A stretch of 43,249 bases of DNA, taken from positions 1 through 43,249 of the forward strand of contig JAYMTF010000245.1 in assembly GCA_036897485.1 (NCBI GenBank). Reading direction: 5' to 3'. This stretch comes from Pelargonium nanum. Its lineage: Eukaryota > Streptophyta > Magnoliopsida > Geraniales > Geraniaceae. Positions 1 through 15,630 of this stretch are shown here, piece by piece (position 1 is the first letter of the stretch; every line of letters begins with the position of its first letter). The notes under the pieces are model-generated. The model searched no databases, was not told where the DNA came from, and saw nothing but the letters and a program-made list of their open reading frames with translations. Both the position numbers and the translations under genes were made by a program.

Positions 1-13
1 TGTAAATAGCTGA

Positions 14-32
14 CGTGGCATCACCTAATTGG
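14..32 (-). promoter_or_regulatory. ERSE-I-like ER stress response element
   Basis: Read on the minus strand this is CCAAT, nine bases, CCACG, an exact match to the ERSE-I consensus CCAAT-N9-CCACG. The same bases on the plus strand give TGACGTGG (12-19 region), a UPRE-like bZIP site. ERSE is bound by NF-Y with an ER-stress bZIP factor (bZIP28/60 type in plants). It lies about 110-140 bp upstream of a TATA-like site, a usual promoter distance. The gene it precedes is an ER calcium pump, so the function fits. The match is seen directly; activity is inferred. Confidence 0.6.
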
Positions 33-64
33 CCAATATTAATTGGCTGAGACTCTCAGTCAAT
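28..64. promoter_or_regulatory. CCAAT-box cluster with two palindromes
   Basis: Positions 28-37 read ATTGGCCAAT, two opposed CCAAT boxes. Positions 42-64 form a near-perfect 23-base palindrome centred on base 53 (10 of 11 pairs), which again carries ATTGG on its left arm. A further copy of GGCTGAGAGTCT follows at 72-83. Several NF-Y sites next to the ERSE suggest a compact promoter for the calcium pump gene, or a small hairpin. Confidence 0.45.
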
Positions 65-131
65 AAATCATGGCTGAGAGTCTTTTTTTCTCTTCACAAA
101 ATATATTATTTGTAGTAATACGAAAAATACA

Positions 132-138
132 TATAAAT
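132..138 (+). promoter_or_regulatory. Candidate TATA box of the calcium pump gene
   Basis: TATAAAT lies about 100 bp downstream of the ERSE and is followed by a CACGTG G-box at 156-161. Transcription would start near 160-170, giving a long 5' leader before the start codon at 870. No other convincing TATA is seen closer to the gene. Confidence 0.4.
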
Positions 139-387
139 CAGATCACATGCGAGCTCACGTGACCTTTCTTACGCGGCATCACTACTGGACTGTATGTACT
201 GTTTCGATCCTGTAACTTCCATAACAAACAAACACCAGAGATTAAGCAAATTGAATCGCTCTTTTCTCAATTTTCTTTCTCTCCTTTTCATTTTTCCTTT
301 CTCGGAAGCTAAGAGACAAACAGAGACGAGTAACAGAATGTCAGGCTGAGGAAGCGTCACCGCCATAACTGATCACTCCTGAAATCG

Positions 388-851
388 GTAATTTCAATTT
401 CTCATTCTTCTTTCATTTTTCTAGATTGGCATTCCTCGTTTTCTCTTTATTTATTGCTCTGTTTGGCTTCCGAGAAAATGTAGGGAATTATTTGAAAGCG
501 TAACGGTTTTTAATTCATTAATGTTGCGAGGAAGATGCAGGCGAGATCACTTGAAGTGAACTGAGTCTCATAATGTAACGATCAGTGAAAGTGAAACAAA
601 ATAAAAAATAAAAAAACTGATAGAAATTTGTTATGTTTTATTTATTTATTTAGTTATTAATTTGATTATCGACCAGAGAACAGGTTCAAAGATTTCTGAT
701 TCATTGTGTTTTCCGTGACTTGTTTGGTTAATCAGATCAAAATACTCAAATTCTCCTGGTAGATTTATCTGTTTGAGAGGGAAAACGGGAACGAAGTTTC
801 CAGTAAGAGGGTGTGCTTTCAGTTTCTTCTCGAACTGATTTTAGTTTTCAG
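388..851 (+). other. Probable 5' UTR intron of the calcium pump gene
   Basis: A donor-like GTAATT at 388 follows a CT-rich leader, and a pyrimidine-rich tract ending TTTTCAG at 845-851 sits 18 bases before the start codon. The stretch between is T-rich like the coding-region introns of this gene. No transcript evidence is available, so the exact sites are inferred. Confidence 0.45.
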
Positions 852-869
852 TGACTCAGTGTATTTTCG

Positions 870-6558
<5,689 letters not shown>

Positions 6559-6774
6559 TTTCACAAAGCATCAAAGAATGGGAGTCACTTCCTCTATGCC
6601 CAAATCTGCAACATTGCCATTGTTAACACCAGAAAGGTTGGTTTGGCCTTCGGAGACCAAATTAGATTGACTGAACTGAAGCATCACTAAACAGAAATTA
6701 TTGCTGAAACAGTAGTTGCTTAGCATGCCTGATGACCCAGAATCTTAATGTCTATTAATTTAAGAATTCAATGC

Positions 6775-6780
6775 AATAAA
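6775..6780 (+). terminator. Poly(A) signal candidate for the calcium pump gene
   Basis: AATAAA lies 217 bp past the stop codon at 6556-6558. The whole space between this gene and the convergent histone H4 stop is only 414 bp, so the two 3' ends probably share it. Confidence 0.4.
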
Positions 6781-6972
6781 ATTTCAATGATACATGAACA
6801 CAGAATTAATTTGAAGCAAATTGATCTGAAATTGAGACTTGAAATTCCAATTACAACACTACCTAAAACAAGCTAGCAACATTTTCCAGCAGAAAACAGT
6901 AATTACAAGAAAATCATAACCCAAATTCCAAACCCTACATTCTTGACCGCAAGACTTTTCAGCACCAAATCC

Positions 6973-7293
<321 letters not shown>

Positions 7294-7364
7294 TCAGATT
7301 CAGATTCAAAGAAGAGAGTGATTTGATTTTTGGTTGGATATGGAAGATGTGATTATTGGGTTCT

Positions 7365-7372
7365 TATTTATA
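7365..7372 (-). promoter_or_regulatory. TATA box of histone H4
   Basis: On the minus strand this reads TATAAATA, 81-88 bases upstream of the H4 start codon. It predicts transcription start around 7335-7340 and a leader of about 50 bases, typical of plant H4 genes. Confidence 0.75.
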
Positions 7373-7482
7373 GATAGAGTCTGGGAGGCGAGAAAATGGG
7401 TGCGATCCGTGGGATGATCGTGGGAAAGGTTTCCATCCGTAGATTATTTGAATCGTACGGTCCAGATGGAGAGATAGAAGCG

Positions 7483-7500
7483 AGCGGATCGGTGACGTGG
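7483..7500 (-). promoter_or_regulatory. Plant histone type I element (hexamer plus reversed octamer)
   Basis: On the minus strand it reads CCACGTCACCGATCCGCT, matching the plant type I histone element CCACGTCANCGATCCGCG at every fixed position but the last. It joins the ACGTCA hexamer to the inverted CGCGGATC octamer, which drives S-phase and meristem expression. It is about 200 bp upstream of the H4 ATG and about 280 bp from the divergent RPP30 ATG. Confidence 0.8.
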
Positions 7501-7612
7501 CGAAACTGGAGGCTCTGCTTTTTGTGTTTGTTTTACTGAGGTTTTCGTTTTGAAATTGGTGGAGAAAACGCGCGGGACGCATGACACTGAATTATTGGAA
7601 CATAAGCCCATA

Positions 7613-7727
7613 ACACAAATATTGGGCCTGGCCCTTTTGTAATTAAAAATACACGGGCTTAGTTTTGATCGGCCCAACCCTCCGTCTTCTTCTTCGCTAA
7701 CTCTATTGCAGTTAATCTAAAACCCTA
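7613..7727 (+). promoter_or_regulatory. Site II motifs and telo box of the RPP30 promoter
   Basis: The stretch holds several GGCCCA/TGGGCC-type site II motifs (near 7622-7635 and 7671-7677) and the telo box AAACCCTA at 7720-7727, 56 bases before the RPP30 start codon. Site II plus telo box is the known promoter signature of plant ribosome-biogenesis and cell-growth genes, which suits an RNase P/MRP subunit. No TATA box is seen. Confidence 0.6.
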
Positions 7728-7782
7728 CTACTGGTCTGGAGCTAGAAACTGCAGCGTGAGCTTCGAATTCTTGAGATCGGCG

Positions 7783-10700
7783 ATGGGGTTTTTTGACCTC
7801 AACATACCGTATCTGGAGTCTTCTCCGACCGACAAGAGTGGTCTCCGAGCCGTTCGCATGAAGCTCGTGGTTAAGGCCATGGAGATGGGCTACACTGGCA
7901 TCGCCTACAACCGCACGATGAAGGGAGTCATGTCCGATCGCGACTGTTGCTCCATTCCATTCCTCTCTTTATCTTCTCTCCTCAAGCTCGCCCCTTCCCT
8001 ATCGTCCTCGGTCCAGCTCCACCGCGACCTTCTTGGCGTCTCTCGGACCTCCCCCTTCCGCCAGTACACGCGCCTGACGGTCTGCGTCGATAACTTGGCT
8101 CAGGGCCAGGCCCTGAACTCTGGAAATCCGGTATTGAAGACCTACGATCTGGTCGCCGTGCGGCCTTTGAACCAGACCGCCTTCGAGCAGGCCTGTGAAA
8201 GGATGGAGGTTCGTTCGTTTGAATTGTTTCTGGTTTTGTGAAAATTCACTCATGTGAGCTAAATCTTTCTATGATTTGATGTTTACGTAGGTAGATATTA
8301 TTGCCATTGATTTCTCAGAGAAGCTGCCATTTCGATTGAAGCTTCCAATGGTCAAAGCTGCGATTGGGGTTTGTTCTTCTTCTTTTCTTGTCATCGTTTT
8401 GATTTGTGGCGTATTTGATCATTTCAATATAAATTATTGTTGTTTACTTGTTTACAGCGGGGAGTTTATTTTGAAATCACATACTCAAGTCTTATTGCGG
8501 ATGTTCAAACAAGGAGGCAAATGATTTCCAATGTCAAGGTGAGAACTAAGAATTTTGATTTTTGAGATTGAATATGGTTACTCCTTAAAGACCGAGTAGG
8601 TTACATTTGCATTGTAGTGGAATCAGTATATTAAATCATGTGAATTGGTGTTACAGTTAGGCATTGGTCAGTGCTTACTGATTGATAAAGTAGTTTTCAG
8701 GGTCGTTCATCACCTCTGATTGTCTTTAATCTAGCAGTTGAGTTTAAAAAGCAAATTGGTTGACTTGCCCTGAAATATCACGAGTTATTGCTACTCCTAT
8801 ATCAGCTTCACATTTGACCCATTCGCTGCTTGAATTTCTAGTTTCTGATGGATTGGACACGAGGAAAGAATATCATTATCTCAAGTTGTGCCCCTTCGGT
8901 GAATGAACTTAGAGGGCCAAATGACGTCTCAAATCTAATGTCTCTATTTGGGCTTCCAATGGAGCGTGCTAAAGCTGCCATATCCAAAAATTGTAGGTAT
9001 GAGCATGTAAAATCTCATATACATCTTTGTATTATGAACCAAGCCTATGCTTACAGTAACCTTCTTCCCTGGTTTCTTACAGGACTCTTGTAGCTAATGC
9101 TTTAAGGAAAAAGAACTTTTACAAGGAGGCAATCAGAGTTGAAGTTATGCCACCTGGTCAACAACTGGACTCCAAGAAAACCGGTTCAGCCGACTGGCTT
9201 AAATGGGATCCCATTTCTAGTGGTGAAGGTGATTTGCTTTTGGACGACTTGGTAAAGGGTTTCTCTGCCTCTGACAAATCATCTAAAACTGTGAAAGCCA
9301 TTGATTTCAATACAGTCCTTAACAGTATGCCTTCACAAGGTTTTCAAGTGAAGGATTTGATTTCTGGGAATCGGGCTGTGTCCCAGTTAGCAAAGGGCTG
9401 TAAGTCCTTGTTCTCTGGTTTCGATACACTTGAAGTATCAGTTGCCACTGAAGGAGTGTCTGAACAGGCTAACCAGCATAATTATCATTCTGAATTAGTT
9501 CATACTTCAGTATATGAAGCTCCATCAGGACATCAAACCACTGAAAGTTCTCCTAATTTATCTTCTATGGATTGTCTGAAAGTTATTTCTGATACTAAGG
9601 AAACTGCAACTCAACAAGCAAGCACCGAGGAAGAACTTAAGACTTTAAATGAATCAGATGAGCATATTGACTCGGTGGAAACAGAAATGCATGATGTGGA
9701 ATCACAAAAACATGTCTTCAGTTGTGAATCAAATGATGCATTACGAACTGAAAATATGGAAGCTGAGTTAGGTTGTGCAAAAGTTAGCTCCGACACCAAG
9801 GAAACTAAAACTGAGTCAAGCGCTGAAGAACCCAAGACTCGAAATGAGGTACATTCAGTTGCAACAGAAATGCATGACATTGAATTGCAAAAACATGTCT
9901 TCAGTTGGGAATCAAATGTTGTATTACCAGCCGAAAGTGAAGTACTTTGCACATCTGGGATGGAGATTGAGTCAGATGCTACTAAAATAGAAATTTCCAC
10001 TCAATCTCAAGAAAATAGTGGTTTTGTTTGTCTGAATGAAGAAACCAAGAGTTCAGCAAATCAAGATGTATTAGATGCAGAGATGGATCATGTTGAAACC
10101 GAAAGAGGTGAAAAAAGTGGTATTGTTTGCCTGAATGAAGAATTCAAGAGTTCAACAAATTATGACTTATTAGATGTAGAGATGGGTCATGTGGAAGTTG
10201 AAATAGATGAAAAATGTAAAGCACATGCATCTTTGCATGAAAATATTTCAGAAATAGAACGATTACAGGGGCCTGCAGATGATGCAGATATAATTGCAAA
10301 TGAAGATCGAGGTCCACATGCAGAGTCTTTTGATGGTATTAAAGGAACAGATGATTTTCAACTTGCTAACCACAAAGTGGTGGAGGAAGTGGAAATTGAA
10401 GAACAGCGGCTAGGAGATCATGATACTGAGGTTAAGTGTCTAGCTCCGGTTCAATCTAGATCAGGTACCTGTTTAATATATTTATTTTCTGAACTGAATG
10501 ATATACCATTAGGATACTAAGCTTATGTTCTAAACATTCTAGTTGGGCCGCAATGTCATTCCATAATTTGACTTCATAGCTTTACTGATTTAGAAGCCTA
10601 GTGTACGCTGCATTAGTAGAATTAGTAATCTACCACTTCGTTGAACTTCTTGCCAATTTTTCAAATGATTGTACTACAGCAGTTTGTCACTTTCTCGTAA

Positions 10701-11085
10701 CAAATCTTATCATGTTTTCTTTGCAAAATTCTGTGCCTAGATTTTAATGACGTGATGATCCTAAACTCTTAATTCTTTTCTGATTACACTGACAACTTGG
10801 TTTCCTTCTACAAATTTGTAAAACACAATCATGTTTTCTGCTGTAATGTTAATGCTAAAAATTTAATAAGATATTATGGTTTCCTTTAACGATTCATGTA
10901 TGTTAATTGTTTAGTATTAGAAGCGTGATCAGATTCAACTATCATTCCATGCAGGTAACAGCAGAGCTAAGCAGAGAATACCTCGCGGATCTGTCATGTT
11001 TCCTTTCAAGCGACTGATGAATCCTGTATCTGTACCTTTCAAGAGAAAACCCCAGAAATCCAAAAGCAGGAATAAGAGGGTTTGA
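7783..11085 (+). CDS. RPP30: RNase P/MRP protein subunit RPP30 (GAF1-like)
   Basis: Protein subunit of the nuclear RNase P and RNase MRP ribonucleoproteins, acting in tRNA 5' maturation and pre-rRNA processing; the Arabidopsis homologue is GAMETOPHYTE DEFECTIVE 1. Exons: 7783-8208, 8291-8368, 8458-8538, 8842-8996, 9083-10464, 10955-11085, all in frame, giving 750 aa. The first ~275 residues are the RPP30 TIM-barrel fold, starting MGFFDLNIPY and including DIIAIDFSEKLPFRLK, the WTRGKNIIISS strand and a stretch near LFGLPMERAKAAISKNCR. Residues ~280-700 are an acidic, low-complexity tail with two internal duplications. The last ~43 residues are basic (PFKRKPQKSKSRNKRV), possibly for RNA or nuclear targeting. 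I chose the ATG at 7783; an in-frame GTG at 7756 has no support. The protein is clearly longer than the ~270 aa animal RPP30, as in other plants. Confidence 0.93.
9578..9922 (+). repeat. Internal duplication A in the RPP30 tail
   Basis: Two in-frame copies with an offset of about 183-201 bp: roughly 9578-9740 and 9776-9922. Shared peptide blocks are SDTKET and TEMHD followed by QKHVFS and ESN. The copies differ by substitutions and an 18-bp length change, so this is an old tandem duplication within exon 5 (residues ~412-527). Confidence 0.75.
10011..10205 (+). repeat. Internal duplication B in the RPP30 tail, 99-bp period
   Basis: Two adjacent 33-codon copies, 10011-10109 and 10110-10205. 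Both carry SG-VCLNEE, KSS-N, then DAEM/DVEM and HVE. It follows duplication A in the same exon, so the acidic tail has grown by repeated in-frame duplication. Confidence 0.8.
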
Positions 11086-11640
11086 CTCTGCGTTGAGCGC
11101 CCATTTTTCCAAGTTATGGGTAATTTTTTAGTTGAAAACTCTTATTAGTGTCATTCTTTTTAAAGTTTGAGTCTTGATATCAATCAAAAGAAGGGATAAA
11201 ATGCATTCAGAAATATAACTACATTTTCACAATCTTCACTCTGTTCATAGCCCATAGAAAGAAAAAATTGTAGTTTATACCCAAACTTGGCCAGGAAACC
11301 CAGCCTAGTGTAGACCTTTTGTATTGTATCATTTCTGATAGAAACCTAAAATTCTATTATCACATGTACTGTTATGCTTTTTTCTCCCAAATATCTTCAT
11401 GCCAGAAACCCAATACTAAATTTTCTAGTCAGAAGTGGAGATTTTTTTTTTTTAAATTGCGAAAACTTTGGAAGATAATATGATTGCTTGAATGAGAAAT
11501 TTCAATATTCAGTCTGTATTTCCACAAGATATTTTTGCATCTCAAGAAGTTAGTATTAAGTTTTGGGCTTGATGACACGAGGAAAAAAGTAATGACCTAT
11601 CACTATTCACTCATTTTAAGAGGGGTTTGGTTTATAATGA
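11086..11640. other. 3' flank of RPP30, no gene seen
   Basis: AT-rich 3' UTR and flanking DNA, with a T11 run near 11443-11453. No coding potential or clear repeat was recognised before the hAT-like element that follows. Confidence 0.5.
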
Positions 11641-11642
11641 AC

Positions 11643-11915
11643 AAGAGGTGACAAATTTGGATTTTCAATCAGATTTGTTCGAATTTGGATTGAAAATGTG
11701 TAATCCAAATCCCATCTAGAAGGGGTTCAGATGGGATTGATTTTTTCTAGATCGGCTTGGATAAATGTCGGGTTTTAGTGTAAAATGAGTGCATTTGTTC
11801 GATCTAACACGACTCGGTTCACATTTTTGCATGAAAATTATGATATGATCAGATTCGTTTTAAATTAGATCGGATTTTGAATGTTCGCTAATTTAGATCC
11901 AAATTGTCAACTCTA
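11643..11915. mobile_element. hAT-type MITE
   Basis: A 273-bp non-coding element. The left end reads AAGAGGTGACAAATTTGGAT and the right end, reverse-complemented, TAGAGTTGACAATTTGGATC, an imperfect terminal inverted repeat. It is flanked by TAATGAAC (11635-11642) and TAATGATC (11916-11923), a 7-of-8 match to an 8-bp target duplication as hAT elements make. The GAGGTGACAA-type end is common in plant hAT-derived MITEs. Confidence 0.6.
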
Positions 11916-11928
11916 TAATGATCTTGAC

Positions 11929-12067
11929 TAGAGGTGACAATTTGGATTGAAATCATATTTTTTTCGGATTCAGATTGATAATGACTATTAGATTTATATA
12001 GAATAAATGTGATCAATTTCGATCCGAAAATTAGTTGGATTAGTACGTATTCAAATTGCAATATCTA
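11929..12067. mobile_element. Second hAT-like MITE fragment
   Basis: Begins TAGAGGTGACAATTTGGAT, 13 bp after the previous element, and ends at an imperfect inverted copy (14 of 19 bases). No matching target duplication was found, so it may be a truncated or older relative of its neighbour. Confidence 0.4.
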
Positions 12068-12105
12068 GATTGATTCCTACAAGAGTATTTTATAACAAGT
12101 GTAGC

Positions 12106-12140
12106 TAGGGTTAGGGTTAGGGTTAGGATTAGGATTAGGG
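12106..12140 (+). repeat. Short telomere-like TTAGGG/TTAGGA run
   Basis: Six hexamer units in phase, with two TTAGGA variants. The period is six, not the seven of the usual plant telomere repeat TTTAGGG, so it is better called a small microsatellite than a true interstitial telomere. Confidence 0.7.
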
Positions 12141-12895
12141 CTACAAGCTTATTCTAATAACACCAATGTGAAATGCCTTTTACTTTTCATCATCTTCTTG
12201 GAGATGCAACTGAACTTACTGCTCTACATGTGCTCCTCCATTTTATATTATAAATCATGTGTTAATAATAATTATCTCTAAAGAAAACGGCTTGTTATGC
12301 CTTTTTGCTTAATTAAGAAAACCCTACTAGCCTCATTGTCATCATTACCAAATACCCTTCCAAACTAGAAGGGGTTGCGTATTGTTTTTTGCTATTTAAA
12401 AAATCAAACCCAATAACCCAAAAAGGAATAAATTAATTGTTTTTAATATCATGTGCACATAATGTGTCTCAATCTATTTTGTGAAAACATTGCTTTCCAA
12501 TAATTTCTCACTTCAACAATTCAAACTTTCTTGGCTAACATGATGATTATTGACTCAAAAACATACACACGTACAGAAATTAAAGAGAAAACTAAATCAT
12601 AATTACAACAACACTTATGGGAGAAAATAATAATAATAATAATCTACATTTATGTAGATTAATACAATAGAAAATGTTCCATTTTACCTAGTTCTCTTAA
12701 TTGGTTAAATTCGTACTTGTGTTGTTAAATTAGTTGACGTGATAAATTGACATTTATTTTTTTGGAATCTTTATTTATGTTGAATAACGCGTTGATAAGA
12801 CTAGTCTGGGACAAAATTTCATAATTTAGAGGCGTTGTCATCACAAAAAATTTCTCAAATCTTATCTTTTTTTCTAAAGCAAAAAGTAATAATAT
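12141..12895. other. Gene-poor AT-rich DNA with a perfect hairpin
   Basis: No coding region recognised. An (AAT)n run near 12626-12643 runs into a perfect inverted repeat at 12640-12661 with 10-base arms (TAATCTACAT) and a 2-base loop. The rest is unremarkable. Confidence 0.5.
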
Positions 12896-12896
12896 A

Positions 12897-13241
12897 TTAA
12901 TTCAAATCGGACGATAACAAAGACAACATAAAACTGGAGGCTTGAAAATTAATCCACCTAAACAAGTCTGACAAAACTATCCAAAGCCTAACTAATTCGT
13001 GGGCTACTCGGTTTAGAGACCAACCCGAAAATAAAAAATTAACACTATTGAATTGAGCCACAATTGCTGAAAAATCTCGAATAATCAAACCAAAGACACT
13101 GGAATCCTCCTTATCAACCTGAATTATTAAGTTGAAGGCACTAGAATCCTCCCCTCCAGCCTGAAGCACAACCAACTGACAACGATTGCACTTGAAGTTC
13201 AATGCGACCACGTGGATGACTTTTCCCACGACTCCTCGCAA
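12897..13241 (-). mobile_element. Decayed RNase H-like fragment of a non-LTR retroelement
   Basis: The minus strand keeps a 114-codon open frame with features of the RNase H-like domain found at the end of plant non-LTR reverse transcriptases. These are a VVALNFKC strand, DSSVFGLIIRDF, and the late motif NRVAHELVRL, then a Trp/Phe-rich end (FRWINF) and LLSSDLN. An EDSSxFxLII block appears twice about 54 bp apart, suggesting an internal duplication. The catalytic reverse transcriptase part is absent. The 13250-13560 stretch upstream may belong to the same relic but has no clear frame. It could instead be a captured domestic RVT_3 gene piece. Confidence 0.5.
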
Positions 13242-13559
13242 CCATCGGGTCTACCATCTGATTCAACAATAAACTCGAAGGTTGATCCAATGACTTTGCT
13301 CAAACCACCACCTTCCACGTCAATTTCTTCTTCTATGCAACCGCCACCTGTTGCCCTGCCAAACACCAATAAAAATTCTCCATGAATCTACGTCGCACTA
13401 CAAACCTTAACATCCCCTAACTTGCTACCAAAACAAGACTCGTTATCTAAACGAGAAAGACCGTAATTTGCTATATGCAAATCTAAGAGACTGCCGCCGC
13501 TTTGAAAATAAAAAACAGTCGTAGCCAATCGAAAATCCTAGCCGACTCTCAAAAACGGC

Positions 13560-15524
13560 ATAGAGAAAGAACAAATCTTCTCTATTAAATATACAATTTT
13601 ATCTCAAAACAAAATACTATCGTTGTCTCAGAATGAGTGTCCTAATATTTCTTGAATTTTGGCCGAGAATGAATAATTAAATATAATGTTAGAGAGAGTT
13701 TGCATTTAGTGGGCAACCCACCGCCACCACCGGCGGCCGACAAAAATGAAGGTGACCTTCCTTCCCACATCTAGGGGCCGGGTTGTCCCATTGATCTCCA
13801 TAGCCTTTAGTTAAAGCTAGAGAATTGCTGCGGATCCAAGATTCTTCTTCTCCTTCCTTTTTTAATCTTTCTTTTTTTTACTAGTCATTATTCAGTAACA
13901 TGAGCCGCATTAACATGATTACTACAAAGTAACAATATAAAAACTTATAGACTATTACTTATAGAATTGGCATGGTTTTGTAAAGCCAAAGAAACCCTTT
14001 TAAAACAGGAACATCATATTTATTTATTTGCAGCTTATGCGTCTACTGTTTGGTTGCTACTGCTTTTCCTTTTCATGATGCAAGTGGCTTGCTACTTATT
14101 TCATTTTTGGAAAATTCCTCACACTTTCTTAAAAAAAAAAAATTCATTTTTATTTTTGTGATGTGGGAAATGTTTTTGTTGGTGCAATTACTGTTCTTGT
14201 TCTTGTTCTTGTTCTTGTTCATGATGTTGTTTATATAATGATTTCTTCAAGTTTGCTCATTTAAAATGTGCTTAGTTGACATGTCTTGATCCAATCTATA
14301 ATGTTGCACTTTGGAGTGGTGTGAAAAGAGTGCTCAAGCAAGTATCAAGAAATTTTGACTTGAGTGAAGAGACATTTTGGATGTGAGTTGATGTGAAAAT
14401 TCTATAGAATTAACTTTTTATGTGTAGCCTTTTCTTTTTTTCTTTCCTCAAAGTCATCTTCCCTTTGAAATTTGAATGATTTCAACCCCATTTATGATTA
14501 TGGTCCTTTTGTGCATAACTATGAATACTTTGCTAATCAAAGCAAAATTTGCTACTAGCATGATTTGATAACATATTGATCACAGCACTGGCCTTCAAAC
14601 AATGTTTTGAAATTGAATTGCCATGTTGTTTGAGTTATTGATGTTGTTGTTTTAAAGTTGACCAGTCAAGTTCATTTGCTCAAATTTAGTCTTGGTTGTC
14701 AAAATAGTTATAATATTTCATCAATTGAATATTGATTGAATCGGACTAATACAACTCAATATATTTTAAAAGTGATTGAAAGTTAGGTATAAATCAACAA
14801 TTATATAATGCATCTAAGATGACCGGCCCACGTGAATCTAAAAATAATATATAGTTCAAAGTTAAATCTATTAGTGTTTAAGCTTGTTCGGTAACATTAT
14901 TTACTCGCTTAAGGGGATGCTAATTAGGATTAAAAAAACAACTTAAAAAGAACATGAGGTTGAGAGATCTTGCATCTCGAAAGAGAGTTTAAAAGGAGTA
15001 AAAGAACTGTTGTTGACCTGATTCAAATAAGTATCAATAATATATATTTTATTGTTTCATAAATTTGTACTCTTGCTAGTTTTTATTTGTCAAACATATT
15101 TCTTTTATTATTTTTAAAGCAGTTTCTTCGACTCCTTCCAATTTACTCAAGATCTCTAGCTAGGCACAAGACAACATCCATGATCCTCGTACTTGACAAG
15201 CACCCTTGGTAGGTTTGTGCCTGTCCAATCTCTAGACCATTGTTGAGCATTATAAACCCTATCCTTTGAAGGACATCAGTGCACCATCACATGGAATGGA
15301 AATAAGCCAATTTTACAAACCCACCAAACCAGATTAATTGGGGCAATATTGCAATGTGCCTCCACTTCCCACTGCCTACACACCATGCCATAGGTCTTGT
15401 GTTGTGTCCACAACCATAAACAGCAAAATCAAATTAACTGCATAAACCATATTAACATTTCTGATTAATTCTGCAATCAACTATATATACATAACCTATT
15501 TCAGCAACACTTGAAATACCAATA
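13560..15524. other. Gene-poor region with a hexamer microsatellite
   Basis: No coding region recognised. A (TTCTTG)n run sits at 14193-14220. A GC-rich patch at 13705-13800 (CCGCCACCACCGGCGG) stands out but has no open frame. The rest is AT-rich and unassigned. Confidence 0.45.
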
Positions 15525-15630
15525 TTACAGAGATGAGAAAAGAAAACTAGCTTGGAATCTTGAAATGGCCACACTATGACACACTAAATTAACCAATACT
15601 TTTGACATACAGCAACTGCAGTTTTCACAA

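Noticed and set aside
7756..7782. Upstream in-frame start (GTG) extending RPP30 by nine residues
   Set aside because: Plant translation starts at ATG; the ATG at 7783 gives the conserved MGFFDLNIP start.
12106..12140. True interstitial plant telomere
   Set aside because: Only six units, with a six-base period and TTAGGA variants, not TTTAGGG arrays.
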